Shown in pieces: positions 19,932 through 28,649 of a DNA stretch of 40,008 nucleotides. Made by a program: the position numbers and the translations under genes. The notes under the pieces are model-generated. The model ran no database searches. It saw nothing but the letters and a program-made list of their open reading frames with translations, and was not told the origin of the DNA. The stretch's first letter is position 1, and each line of letters begins with the position of its first letter. This stretch comes from JAFALX01 sp050734185 (GTDB lineage: Bacteria > Chloroflexota > Dormibacteria > Aeolococcales > Aeolococcaceae), in the NCBI GenBank assembly GCA_050734185.1, contig JBOHUE010000115.1:1-40008 (forward strand), in the 5' to 3' direction.

Positions 19932-21056
19932 TCAGGCGACTTCCACGGCGACGCGACGCCGGTCTGCGCCATCGCTCATCGGCGCCCGCGGCTTGAATCG
20001 GAGCGCGGGCTTCTCGATGAGGCGCCACGACAGGATCCCGATGGTCCATGTGACCGGCATCGCGATTGCGACGACGACGATCGCCGAGATCTGGGGGCCG
20101 AACGCGACCACGACAAGCTGCTCGACCACGAAGCCCCACACGTACATGCCATATGACGCGTCGCCAAGCGCGACAAGGCGGCGAGCCACCGGTCGTGCGG
20201 CGATTCCGAAGTACGCGACCGCGTACGCGAGTGCGGCGACGCTGAGCGGGAAGAGTCGCGGGTGCTGCGAGACGACGATGAAGAGCGGAACTGCCAGCGC
20301 GGCAAGGCGCCCGTCGAAGCGCAGCTTCGGCAACCAGATCTGAATGCACATGCCTGCAAGGAAGTAGCTCATCAGCATGAAGAGCGGGACCACGTCCCAT
20401 CCGATCGCGCCCGGCAGCCCGGCGAAGCTCCACGGAATGCCGTCGCGAAAGGGGCCGGTGTGGGTGGTGAGTGTCGCGGTCGCGACGAGTGTTGTCGCGG
20501 CTGTGATCGCAAGCAGCACTCCGCGGCGGCGCGTCACGGTGACCAGCCCAACAAGCAGCGGCACAATGAGATAGCAGAGGAACTCGTACCGCAGCGTCCA
20601 GAGTGATCCGTTCACGGTGCCTGTGTCTGGGAGATGCGTGAAGACGCCGGGAAGCTGATACGGCTGCAAGAACGCGGTGCCGTTCAGAAGGTACGCCCAC
20701 GTCCCCGGTGTGCGGAGGTAGGTCACCGGTGTCAGGTGCGAGACGATTGAACCGACAACTAGGGCGCTCACAGCCACGGTGACCAGCAGCGCCGGCAGCA
20801 GCCGGAGCGCGCGCCGGGCGAGGTAGCGACGCATCGCGGGGTCGCCGCGCCAGCTCTGGGTGACGAGGATTCCGCTGATGACAAAGAAGACCGCGACGGC
20901 GGCGTTGCCGATCTGCACGAATGGTCCCGTGGCATGCGCAGCCCACCAGGTCCCGCCTGTCGTGACGAGGACTGCGTGGCTCACAAGGACTGCGCCGGCG
21001 GCGCAGAGCCGTAGCACATCGAAGTTCGCGTTGAGGCGCCCCGTTCCGAGGCTCAT
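19932..21056 (-). CDS. Acyltransferase-3 family membrane protein
   Basis: A 374-residue integral membrane acyltransferase with about ten helices. Family marks are FDVLRLCAAGAVLVSHA with its catalytic-type His near residue 27, AVAVFFVISGILVTQSW, and RRYLARRALRLLPALL. Such proteins add acetyl or other acyl groups to envelope polysaccharides or peptidoglycan. The start is uncertain: ATG 21056 gives MSLGTGRLNANFDVLRL, and ATG 21068 would add four residues. It is convergent with the sortase gene (7 nt between stops) and divergent from the FkbM gene, 112 nt away. It probably decorates the glycan made by the neighbouring EPS genes. Confidence 0.9.
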   Translation of the reverse strand: MSLGTGRLNANFDVLRLCAAGAVLVSHAVLVTTGGTWWAAHATGPFVQIGNAAVAVFFVISGILVTQSWRGDPAMRRYLARRALRLLPALLVTVAVSALVVGSIVSHLTPVTYLRTPGTWAYLLNGTAFLQPYQLPGVFTHLPDTGTVNGSLWTLRYEFLCYLIVPLLVGLVTVTRRRGVLLAITAATTLVATATLTTHTGPFRDGIPWSFAGLPGAIGWDVVPLFMLMSYFLAGMCIQIWLPKLRFDGRLAALAVPLFIVVSQHPRLFPLSVAALAYAVAYFGIAARPVARRLVALGDASYGMYVWGFVVEQLVVVAFGPQISAIVVVAIAMPVTWTIGILSWRLIEKPALRFKPRAPMSDGADRRRVAVEVA

Positions 21057-21168
21057 GCCGCCGAGCATGCCAGCAGCGCCGCGGCTGCCCTGTCCCGTGG
21101 GGGTAACGGCCTCGTCGCACACTGCGCGCGCGACGCGCCATGTACCTACGGTTAGGCCGTCTAAACGC

Positions 21169-21897
21169 ATGAGCCTCTATCGCGACGTCCGGCGGACCCT
21201 TCATCCTCTGCGCGCCGCCGTCGACGAGCGCGTCCACCCCATGCGACGTCGCAACCGGATTGACGACGAGAAGATGCGGCTCCTCTTCGCGCTCGCGCTG
21301 GCCGCCGACGCGAACTGCATCGATGTGGGCGCGAACTATGGCGCGGTGCTCGAGCTCTTTCTCACATATGCGCCGGCTGGCAAGCATGTGGCGTACGAGC
21401 CGCTGCCGGCGGTGGCCGCATTCCTGCGCGCGCAGTTCCCGGCTGTCGAGGTACGAGAGGCAGCTGCAGCCGACGCCCCGGGAACGGCCTCGTTCTGCCA
21501 CGTCATCAATGACGAGGGGCGCAGCGGGCTGCTGAGGCATCACAACTACGAGAAGGCACCACAGATCGCAACCATCGCCGTCAGCGTTGAGACGCTCGAC
21601 AGCCTGCCGCGAACGTATCGACCGGACGTGATAAAGATCGACGTTGAAGGCGCGGAGCTCAAGGTCATCACCGGCGCCATGCGGCTGATCCGTGAACATC
21701 AACCACTCATCGTCTTCGAGCACTACAAGGGCGGATCGGACGCGTACGACGCCGAGCCGCGTCACGTCCACCAACTCCTCTGCCGAGAAGCCGGGATGCG
21801 CATCTACGACATCGACGGCGTGGGTCCGTTGTCACGAGCCGAGATGGAGGAGCGGTTCTACGCGCGATCGGTATGGCAATTCGTGGCACACCGCTGA
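21169..21897 (+). CDS. FkbM family methyltransferase
   Basis: A 242-residue SAM-dependent methyltransferase. The FkbM signature is seen as CIDVGANYGAVLELFL (SAM motif I, about residue 58), VAYEPLPAVAAFLRAQF, and VIKIDVEGAELKVITGA (about 155). FkbM enzymes O-methylate hydroxyls; in polysaccharide loci they usually modify sugars. The start is ATG 21169. A TACGGT hexamer at 21147-21152 could be a -10 but is 16 nt upstream. It is the first of three plus-strand genes: the next starts at TTG 21899, 1 nt past this stop. Confidence 0.88.
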   Translation: MSLYRDVRRTLHPLRAAVDERVHPMRRRNRIDDEKMRLLFALALAADANCIDVGANYGAVLELFLTYAPAGKHVAYEPLPAVAAFLRAQFPAVEVREAAAADAPGTASFCHVINDEGRSGLLRHHNYEKAPQIATIAVSVETLDSLPRTYRPDVIKIDVEGAELKVITGAMRLIREHQPLIVFEHYKGGSDAYDAEPRHVHQLLCREAGMRIYDIDGVGPLSRAEMEERFYARSVWQFVAHR

Positions 21898-21898
21898 G

Positions 21899-23101
21899 TT
21901 GCTGATCGTCTCGTTCTCTCCGTACGCCCCGTCGAGCCGCGCCACTCACGCAGGCGGTGTTTGCCTCTATCACCACACGGCAGCGCTGGCTCGCGAACAC
22001 AAGGTCGTGCTCGTTGCTCCCGACGATGATCCCGGCAATCGCATCGCCGATGCGGACGGTCCGCCCGGAGTCGACGTCCGGCTCGTCTCCGTGCCGGCAC
22101 AACGTGACAGCGCGCCGGCGCGCATCCGACGACGCCTGCTGTGGTTGAAGGACGCGCCAGGTGCGTCGCGGCGAGTCCGGCGTGCACTCGTCGCCGACGC
22201 AGAGCTCTGGAGAATCGTCGGGCAGGCTGATCTCATCGAGCTTCACTTCAACTACTCGCTTGCCTTCCTCGACCAGGTTCGAAGGGTCGCTCCGCGCACT
22301 CCGGTGGTGGCCGTCATCTATGAGGTGTTCAGCGCGTCGCTCGCATCGCGCCGCCGGCATGGCTCTCGCCTGCGCCGAGCGGAAGCAGCGATACTGCTCC
22401 CGCGTGCGAGGCGTGCCGAGCGACGTCTGCTCAACCGGGTGTCGGCGATACGGGTGCTGGCCGACCGCGACAGAGACGCGCTGCGCAGCCTCGGCGTGTC
22501 GCGGCCGATCGAGGTGCTTCCGCCCTGGGTGGATCCCGTCCCGGCGGTGCAGGTCTCCGCTGACGAGACCGTCCTGTTCGTTGGCGCGCTGTGGCGGTGG
22601 GAGAACCTGCATGGCGTCGAGTGGCTGCTGCGCGAGGTGTGGCCAACCGTGCGCCGGCGCCGGCCGGCTGCGCGTCTGGTGCTCGCCGGGGCGGGCCCTC
22701 CGGCTGCGCTGCTCGATACGCACGCGGCGGGCGTGACGGTCACCGGCTTTGTCTCCGACCTCGCGCCGTACTACGCAGCGGCGCGGTGCGTCGTGGCCCC
22801 GGTGCAAGTTGGCGGTGGCATCCAGGTGAAGGTGCCGCAGGCGATGCTTCACGGGCTACCCGTCGTCGCGACGACCTTCTCTGCGGCGGGTCTCGGTGAC
22901 CACGACGCGCGCGACGCACTCGCGGGAGTCCATGACAGCGCCGAGGCGTTCGCCGGGACCGTGGTGGAGCTGCTGACGGATCGACATGGCGCGGAGGAAG
23001 CGGGCGCACGCGCTCGGGCGCTGGCGCTGACGCGGTGGAGCGCCGACGCGTACAGCGAACGGCTCCTCTCGACCTACGCTGGGTTCCAGCCGCGTGGCTG
23101 A
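21899..23101 (+). CDS. GT4-type glycosyltransferase
   Basis: A 400-residue GT-B glycosyltransferase. The N-terminal domain opens with LLIVSFSPYAPSSRATHAGG; the donor-binding domain includes ETVLFVGALWRWENLHGVEWLL, ARLVLAGAGPPAALL and the nucleotide-sugar loop GGGIQVKVPQAMLHGLPVVAT. In related enzymes the loop usually reads KxLEAMAxG; here the Glu position is Gln (PQAML), which could alter donor binding. The start is inferred as TTG 21899, 1 nt after the FkbM stop; no ATG or GTG lies in frame nearby. It overlaps the flippase start by 8 nt. The sugar and linkage are unknown. Confidence 0.85.
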   Translation: MLIVSFSPYAPSSRATHAGGVCLYHHTAALAREHKVVLVAPDDDPGNRIADADGPPGVDVRLVSVPAQRDSAPARIRRRLLWLKDAPGASRRVRRALVADAELWRIVGQADLIELHFNYSLAFLDQVRRVAPRTPVVAVIYEVFSASLASRRRHGSRLRRAEAAILLPRARRAERRLLNRVSAIRVLADRDRDALRSLGVSRPIEVLPPWVDPVPAVQVSADETVLFVGALWRWENLHGVEWLLREVWPTVRRRRPAARLVLAGAGPPAALLDTHAAGVTVTGFVSDLAPYYAAARCVVAPVQVGGGIQVKVPQAMLHGLPVVATTFSAAGLGDHDARDALAGVHDSAEAFAGTVVELLTDRHGAEEAGARARALALTRWSADAYSERLLSTYAGFQPRG

Positions 23102-24374
23102 CCTCGTCGGCGTTCAGGAGAGCGGCGCGCCGCCGCTTGCACGGCCGCGCGTGCGCGGATCGGCGCACACGGACGCTGCGATCCTCGTCGGCAGCCGCGC
23201 AGTCATGTTCGCTGCGAGCACCGCGGCGCTCGTCGCGGTCGCGCGCATCCTTGGGCCGGCCGAGTACGGTGTGCTCGCCGTTGCTGGGGCGATCTCACTG
23301 GCGGTCCAGGCCTTTGGCGCGCTCGGACTGGACCAGCTCTACCTTCGTGGCGATGTCGATGAAGCGGAGCTACGCGCCGCCTCGCTGACCATGGGGCTGC
23401 TGCAGGCGGCGGTCGTTGTCGTTGCAGCGGCGTGCTGGCCGCAGCTTTCGGTGGTCGCGCGCCTCTGCACCGTCGCACTCGGAGTGAGTCAGGCGACGGC
23501 CACGATGCGCATGCCCTGGCTCCTCGTCCCGCAGCGACAGCTGCGGTTCAAGGTGCGCGCGCGTCGAGAGGTCGCGGCGTTCGTGCTCATACAGCTCGTG
23601 ATCGTTGCCGCGGTCGTCAGCGGCTTCGGTCCGCTCGTTGCCTCGGTGCTGGCCATGGCCGCAGGTGTCTTCCTCATCGCCATGTCTCGCGCGCAGGTTG
23701 GCGCGCGGACAACAGTGTCGCCCCGCAGATTGTGGCGCCTGCTGGTCGGCGGTGTGCCGTTCGTGCTCTCCAGCATCTTCTACACCCTGTACCTGCAGGT
23801 CGATGCAGCGCTGCTGGCTGCGCTCGCAGCGCCCGCGATCGTTGCGCAGTACTCGGTTGCGTACTCATTTGTCGCGGCGGCCGCGGTGCTGCCCGTTGCC
23901 CTCAACAATGACGTGCTTCGACCCCACCTGTATCGCGCGGTGACCGCGCAGGCGAGGGCCAGCCTCGCGCGCCGCTTCGCCGCGCTGAGTGTTGTCCTCG
24001 GGCTGATCGCAGGTGCGTCGGTGTTCTTCCTCGGCCCGATCGCAACCCAGCTCTTGTATGGCCATCGGTATGCGCCGGCGGGCGCCTTGGTGATGATCCT
24101 CGCGGTGGCGCTGCCGTTCCACTACGTGAACAGCTGGGCGGGAAACATGCTGGTGGCGACCATGAGAATGCGCGAGCTCGTCGCCGTCCAGGGGATCCTG
24201 ACAGTCGGGAACATCACAGCCAACCTGCTCGTCATTCCGGGGCTCGGCGCGCGTGGCGTTGCCATCGTCACGGTTGGGACCGAAGCCGCCGGCGTCGCCC
24301 TGTACGCCTGCCTGTTGCTCCGCCGCCGGCGCTACGGCGTCGCGATGGCGACGAGCCGCTTGCCCCAGCGCTGA
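23094..24374 (+). CDS. Wzx-type polysaccharide flippase
   Basis: A 426-residue integral membrane protein of the MOP exporter superfamily with about 12 hydrophobic segments. It opens with AAILVGSRAVMFAASTAALVAVARILGPAEYGVLAVAGA, the typical first two helices with the GPAEYG loop. Wzx proteins flip undecaprenyl-linked repeat units to the outer face. It starts at GTG 23094 inside the preceding glycosyltransferase gene. Its last 43 nt overlap the convergent methyltransferase gene at 24332. With the ligase/polymerase at 25258 and the initiating transferase at 30888 it completes a Wzx/Wzy-type pathway. Confidence 0.9.
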   Translation: MADLVGVQESGAPPLARPRVRGSAHTDAAILVGSRAVMFAASTAALVAVARILGPAEYGVLAVAGAISLAVQAFGALGLDQLYLRGDVDEAELRAASLTMGLLQAAVVVVAAACWPQLSVVARLCTVALGVSQATATMRMPWLLVPQRQLRFKVRARREVAAFVLIQLVIVAAVVSGFGPLVASVLAMAAGVFLIAMSRAQVGARTTVSPRRLWRLLVGGVPFVLSSIFYTLYLQVDAALLAALAAPAIVAQYSVAYSFVAAAAVLPVALNNDVLRPHLYRAVTAQARASLARRFAALSVVLGLIAGASVFFLGPIATQLLYGHRYAPAGALVMILAVALPFHYVNSWAGNMLVATMRMRELVAVQGILTVGNITANLLVIPGLGARGVAIVTVGTEAAGVALYACLLLRRRRYGVAMATSRLPQR

Positions 24375-25261
24375 GCAAGCAGCCGTTCCTGCCAGCGGGC
24401 GATTCGCGCCTTGATCGCTTGACGCGTGCGGCCCCCGGCCGCGTCTCCACCGTTACCGAAGGCATGATTCGATTGCACGGTCGCTGCGGCACCGGCCAGA
24501 CGGCGAACCGCCGGCAGAGGCGCACCGATCGCGGTCAGCAGCTCCTCAGAAGTCGGCATGGGACTGCCGAGGGTGGTGATCAGCTCAACGCGGGCACCGG
24601 CAGCGATCAGCACACGCCGCAGCGTCGCCGGCTCGAACTGTCGAAGGTGCTGCTCGGGGCGCAGGTCGACCCATGCCGCGCCGCAGGCACGCCGCTCGAG
24701 TGACGCCCAGTTCGGCACTTCGATGAGCAAGCGGCCCTCCGGCCGCAGCATCGACAGCGCGTCTCGAATCACAGCAACGGGATCGTCGAGATGCTCGAGC
24801 ACGTGGTGCATCGTGACCGCATCGAACGGTCCGAAATCGCGCGCTTCCTGCATAGTGGCCACGCAGTGGTGTCCGTGCGATGCTGCGATTGCGCGCGCTG
24901 CCTCGCTGACCTCGACTCCAATGCTGTGCCAGCCCCGCGTCGCGGCGATCGACAGAAACGACCCCGTGGCAGCACCGACGTCGAGCAGTATCCCCGGGCG
25001 CGGCAGGAAGTCGTCCAGCTCTCGCCCGAAGCGCACCTCGTCATAGTGCTGGGCCCACGGCGACAGGAAATCGCGGTGGCCGTTCTCAGGCGACTCTTCG
25101 GTGAAGTACGTGGCGTCGTACTCCATGCCGGCGCGTGTTGATGAACTGCTGATCAGCCCGCATGTCGTGCAGCGAACAAACGGCGGAATCCCGGCGCTGC
25201 GCCACGATGCGGCGCGACACAGGGGACACGCGAGTGCGGGACGCTCCACGGCAGCCGTCAC
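24332..25261 (-). CDS. SAM methyltransferase with N-terminal Cys4 zinc motif
   Basis: A 309-residue protein. Residues 12-34 hold two CxxC pairs, CPLC and CTTC, a treble-clef-like zinc site common in sugar-modifying methyltransferases. The class I SAM fold follows: GILLDVGAATGSFLSIAA (motif I, about residue 89), FGPFDAVTMHHVLEHLDDP and LRPEGRLLIEVPNW. It could be a C- or O-methyltransferase acting on a nucleotide sugar or glycan. The start ATG 25261 overlaps the stop of the O-antigen-ligase-like gene by 4 nt, so it is the second gene of that minus-strand pair. Its end overlaps the flippase gene on the opposite strand by 43 nt. Confidence 0.85.
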   Translation of the reverse strand: MTAAVERPALACPLCRAASWRSAGIPPFVRCTTCGLISSSSTRAGMEYDATYFTEESPENGHRDFLSPWAQHYDEVRFGRELDDFLPRPGILLDVGAATGSFLSIAATRGWHSIGVEVSEAARAIAASHGHHCVATMQEARDFGPFDAVTMHHVLEHLDDPVAVIRDALSMLRPEGRLLIEVPNWASLERRACGAAWVDLRPEQHLRQFEPATLRRVLIAAGARVELITTLGSPMPTSEELLTAIGAPLPAVRRLAGAAATVQSNHAFGNGGDAAGGRTRQAIKARIARWQERLLAQRWGKRLVAIATP

Positions 25262-26727
25262 CGACCGGCCCCCACGGGCGTACGCGGCGGGACCTGCGCC
25301 GACGACGGATCGTGATCAGGAGCGATCCCGCGCCGCGCTTGCAATGCATGAGAAAGGCTCACAGCCACGATGATCCAGAGGAGCCAGCTCACGGCGCCGT
25401 CCTGCAGTGTCGGCAGCCCGACTTGACCCGGAAGGCTCGCGAGCATTGCGGCAACCCCAAGCATCAGCAGGTCGCCGTCGGCGTTCGGAGTCACTCGCTC
25501 TCGCACGAGTGTGAGGCCGGCGGCGATCATCACCCCGCCGTAGCAGAAGAGCGCCACAACGCCGGCTTCCAACGCGATCAACAGCAGGAAGCTCTCCGTG
25601 TTCACGCTGCTGGTGGCGAATCGCGCCGCGCGCGGGCCGACGGTTCCTGTGCCGAGCCCGAGCGGATGTGCGAGCAGCAGATTCAGCGATTGCAACAGGC
25701 TTGCCTGGTGCCCGCCGATCGATGCGTCACCGCCGCCGATCAGAAGGGCCACCCCGCCCGCAAGTGCGCCCACCGCCAGTGCCACGGTGGCGAGGCGCAC
25801 AGCGACGTACTGCCTCGAGCGAAGCTGGCGAACAACCTCGAACACGACCAGCACGCCCAGGCCGAGCCAAGCGCTCCGCGACGCGCTTATGAGAAGCGCA
25901 ACGAGCGGCAGGACCGCCAGCCAGTTGCGACGCTTCCGGGACCAATCCGTGCGGTGGATGATCACTGCGAGCACGAGCACGCACGCGAGTCCGAGCTCGT
26001 TCGGCCCGACATACGGGCTGAACGCGCGTGGCGTGATCGACCCGGCCGAGAAGTAGGCCGTCGGGAGCGCCGCTCCTGGCGCCAGATCGAGTTTCAGTCC
26101 CAGCAACCAGGAGAGGCCGATCTGGTGTGTGGCGATCGCGATTGCCGCGGCCGCCTCACCCGCGATGACGACCGTCGTCAGGACACTGCGCGCGTCTTTG
26201 GGGCGCACGATGAGCGGAACCACCGCCAGAAGCAGGAGCGGTTCGAAGTCGTTCCGCCACCCGTAGAGCGCCTGGAGCACGTCGCCGGTCATGACGCCGG
26301 CCACTGCGCCGATTCCAAGCACCACGATCAACCAGGCCCGCAGCGCACCGGGATAAGGCGGGCTCTCGCCCCGCGCCCGGAAGATGGCCGCCGCTGTGAT
26401 CGCGAGAAGCAGCACATCCTTGACGGCACCAACCGCAAGAGCTTCGACGGTCCCCGGACCGAGTATCTGCGCGACGACGTCGTTGAAGGGCAGGAAGGCG
26501 GCGACTGCGATGACCCCAACGAGCGGCCGCCGGATGCACGCGACGACGGCGGCGATCGCTGGGACCAACAGAGCGAGCCAGACAAGCGTCGACGTGAGTG
26601 CGGCCGCCGCGACCAGCGACGCTGTCGCCAGCGCCACCGCCAACACCATCGGCCCCGGCGCACGGAGCTCTGCCAGCGCGAACGCCCTTGGGCGCAACGG
26701 CCGCGCGGTGGACTGGAGCTCATGCAT
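25258..26727 (-). CDS. O-antigen ligase/polymerase-like (Wzy/WaaL) membrane protein
   Basis: A 489-residue polytopic protein with about 11-12 hydrophobic segments and the O-antigen-ligase domain in the middle: RNWLAVLPLVALLISASRSAWLGLGVLVVFEV (helix pair with conserved Arg) and a long outer loop after about residue 340 ending in LLAHPLGLGTGTVGP. In a monoderm locus with a Wzx flippase it most likely polymerises repeat units or ligates the chain to an acceptor. The start ATG 26727 gives MHELQSTARPLRPRAF; reading further upstream would enter the divergent promoter region. It is divergent from the methyltransferase at 26886, and the 158-nt gap contains an inverted repeat. Confidence 0.86.
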   Translation of the reverse strand: MHELQSTARPLRPRAFALAELRAPGPMVLAVALATASLVAAAALTSTLVWLALLVPAIAAVVACIRRPLVGVIAVAAFLPFNDVVAQILGPGTVEALAVGAVKDVLLLAITAAAIFRARGESPPYPGALRAWLIVVLGIGAVAGVMTGDVLQALYGWRNDFEPLLLLAVVPLIVRPKDARSVLTTVVIAGEAAAAIAIATHQIGLSWLLGLKLDLAPGAALPTAYFSAGSITPRAFSPYVGPNELGLACVLVLAVIIHRTDWSRKRRNWLAVLPLVALLISASRSAWLGLGVLVVFEVVRQLRSRQYVAVRLATVALAVGALAGGVALLIGGGDASIGGHQASLLQSLNLLLAHPLGLGTGTVGPRAARFATSSVNTESFLLLIALEAGVVALFCYGGVMIAAGLTLVRERVTPNADGDLLMLGVAAMLASLPGQVGLPTLQDGAVSWLLWIIVAVSLSHALQARRGIAPDHDPSSAQVPPRTPVGAGR

Positions 26728-26771
26728 GGGCTGCGTGCCACGTATCGTCGGCGCTTGATCCGCGTGCCCGA

Positions 26772-26799
26772 GGCTGCGTTGTGCCGACGTGACGCAGCC
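26772..26799. repeat. 8-bp inverted repeat in a divergent intergenic region
   Basis: GGCTGCGT (26772-26779) and ACGCAGCC (26792-26799) are exact reverse complements with 12 nt between them. They lie between the divergent starts at 26727 and 26886. The position, spacing of about two helical turns centre to centre, and lack of a T-run suit an operator or a transcript-leader hairpin better than a terminator. Confidence 0.4.
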
Positions 26800-26885
26800 G
26801 CAACTCTGCTCTGCTACCGGTCGCACCTGCGCAACAAGCCCGTCACCACAACGACGGCACTCCAGCGCCGTCGGACCATGGCGCG

Positions 26886-27845
26886 GTGGACCGCCGCTCG
26901 AGCTCGACGCTGAGCAGCGAGCGTCTCACTCTTGATGACGTTCTCGCATGCCCACGCTGCAAACACCGCATCTCAGCGGACTCGTTCGTCTGCACGGGAT
27001 GTGGGCACGGCAACGCTGTCAACAACTACGGGTTCGCCGAGCTCGTCGCCGACGACGCCGTCACATCGGTCGACGTCATCGATACGGACTACGCGGCAGA
27101 TCAACACGATGCGGAGAGCGGCCTCTACGCGCGCTACCTCAAGCCGTACCTGGCTGCCGTGGCACCCAGCGCCGTCGTCGACGTCGGATGCGGCGTCGGG
27201 CGAGCGGTGACGCTCATGGCCTGCGACGGTTACGAGGCGTTCGGCGTGGACGTGCCCGCGGTGGCGCGACTCTGGGCCGACTACGAGAACGACCCACGCC
27301 GGTTCGTCTGCGGCGACGCGACTGCATTGCCCTTTCGCGATGGTGTCTTCGACCTTGCGATCTCTCGCGGGGTCATCGAACACATCGGAACGTCAATCGG
27401 TCACTACACGCTCGACAGCGATTTCCGTCTCCAACGGCGGCGGTTTGCCGAGGAGCTGCTCCGTGTCCTGAAGCCCGGAGGCCGGGCGCTCGTCGCCTGT
27501 CCCAACAAGGCGTTTCCCGTCGACATTCAGCACGCGCCGTCAGACGGGCTGGCACGCGTGCATCCTCTGCGCGAGTACGTCTTTGCGCGAACCGGGGTCA
27601 ACCTGCACCGGACCTGGGGGGCCTATCACCTCCTGTCGTTCCCAGAGCTGCGGAGCCTGTTCCTCGAAGCCGGTGCGCGAAGCGTCGCACCGCTGCCGGT
27701 TCGAGACTACTTCGCCTTCGGACGCTTTCAGCGAGGCGCTCTCAAGCCGCTCGGGACCGCTGCGACCGCTTACGTGAATCATCTGCCCCGCGCGCTGTGG
27801 CGAACGGCGCTCAACCCCTACGTCATCGGCGAGATTCGGGCCTGA
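26886..27845 (+). CDS. SAM methyltransferase with N-terminal zinc ribbon
   Basis: A 319-residue protein. An N-terminal zinc ribbon with CPRC and CTGC (about residues 22-39) resembles the Trm112-like leader of several sugar methyltransferases. The class I methyltransferase fold follows, with AVVDVGCGVGRAVTLMA (about residue 96), FDLAISRGVIEHIG and LKPGGRALVACPNK. The start is GTG 26886, with no clear Shine-Dalgarno. It is the only plus-strand gene between two minus-strand groups. Its 3' end overlaps the next methyltransferase gene (27823, opposite strand) by 23 nt. The substrate is unknown, probably a glycan or its precursor. Confidence 0.85.
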   Translation: MDRRSSSTLSSERLTLDDVLACPRCKHRISADSFVCTGCGHGNAVNNYGFAELVADDAVTSVDVIDTDYAADQHDAESGLYARYLKPYLAAVAPSAVVDVGCGVGRAVTLMACDGYEAFGVDVPAVARLWADYENDPRRFVCGDATALPFRDGVFDLAISRGVIEHIGTSIGHYTLDSDFRLQRRRFAEELLRVLKPGGRALVACPNKAFPVDIQHAPSDGLARVHPLREYVFARTGVNLHRTWGAYHLLSFPELRSLFLEAGARSVAPLPVRDYFAFGRFQRGALKPLGTAATAYVNHLPRALWRTALNPYVIGEIRA

Positions 27846-28647
27846 GTTCAGGCGACCAGGACTCGGGCTTGCGGAGCTGAAGCCGCGCAAACGACGTCAG
27901 CTGGGGGATGCGCCGCCGCGCGGCCCATCGCGAAAATCCGTCTTCGACTGAGCGAAGAACGGGCACACCGTTCAGGTAGTAGGTGCCGTAGAAGGGTCGA
28001 TACTCCAGCACCTCGTACCCGATCGCTCTGAGTCGACGATGCATCGACCGAGTGGGTCCGAAGCACCACGAGTACCTGGCTGGGAACTTGTCCGAGTGAC
28101 GTACCAGTCGCTGGACGAGCGGCTGGGAGAGGTGCTCGGGAAGAAGCTTGTTCGCGACGAACGCCGGGTGATACAGGGTGGGGAACACGTGGACCGCCAC
28201 TCCGCCCGGCCGCAGCATGTCGAAGATGTTCCGGTGCATGGCCGCGCCGTCACGCACGTGCTCAGCGACGAACATCGAGAAGACGACGTCGAACGAACCG
28301 CGGAGCTCGCGCGGCGGCCGGCAGATGTCAGCGCACACCGTTCGATACGCCGCCGGCGTCCGCTCGAGTGCCTCAGGTGACACATCGAGCACCGTGTAGT
28401 CGAGGCCGTGGCGGCTGATGTCGTCGAGGCTGAACAGCGGGCGCCAGCCGCCGCCGACGTCGCACACCGACGTGGCCCCGGAGGCGGCGACGACCCGCAG
28501 ACATTCGGCCCGGAAACCCTCAAATGCCCAGGCGAAATCGAGCGTGCCCAGGCGACGCCGCGCGTAGCGGTCGAACAGGTGCGCAAATTCGACCGCGCCC
28601 CGCGGCGCGACCGGCCCGACCACGGATTCCACGTGAACGGCGCTCAT
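27823..28647 (-). CDS. Class I SAM methyltransferase
   Basis: A 274-residue methyltransferase with SVCDVGGGWRPLFSL (motif I, about residue 60), YTVLDVSPEALER, FDVVFSMFVAEHVRDG and LRPGGVAVHVFPTLYHPAF. It has no zinc motif, unlike the two neighbouring methyltransferases, so it is not a recent duplicate of them. The start ATG 28647 is 2 nt after the stop of the glycosyltransferase upstream in the operon. It is the last gene of the minus-strand operon that begins at 32501, converging on the gene at 26886 with a 23-nt overlap. Confidence 0.84.
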   Translation of the reverse strand: MSAVHVESVVGPVAPRGAVEFAHLFDRYARRRLGTLDFAWAFEGFRAECLRVVAASGATSVCDVGGGWRPLFSLDDISRHGLDYTVLDVSPEALERTPAAYRTVCADICRPPRELRGSFDVVFSMFVAEHVRDGAAMHRNIFDMLRPGGVAVHVFPTLYHPAFVANKLLPEHLSQPLVQRLVRHSDKFPARYSWCFGPTRSMHRRLRAIGYEVLEYRPFYGTYYLNGVPVLRSVEDGFSRWAARRRIPQLTSFARLQLRKPESWSPELRPESRR

Positions 28648-28649
28648 CG

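Noticed and set aside
19834..21774. A 646-codon minus-strand frame spanning the sortase end, the acyltransferase and the FkbM gene
   Set aside because: It crosses three well-supported genes in a wrong frame and its translation is low-complexity His/Arg/Ala; no domain was seen.
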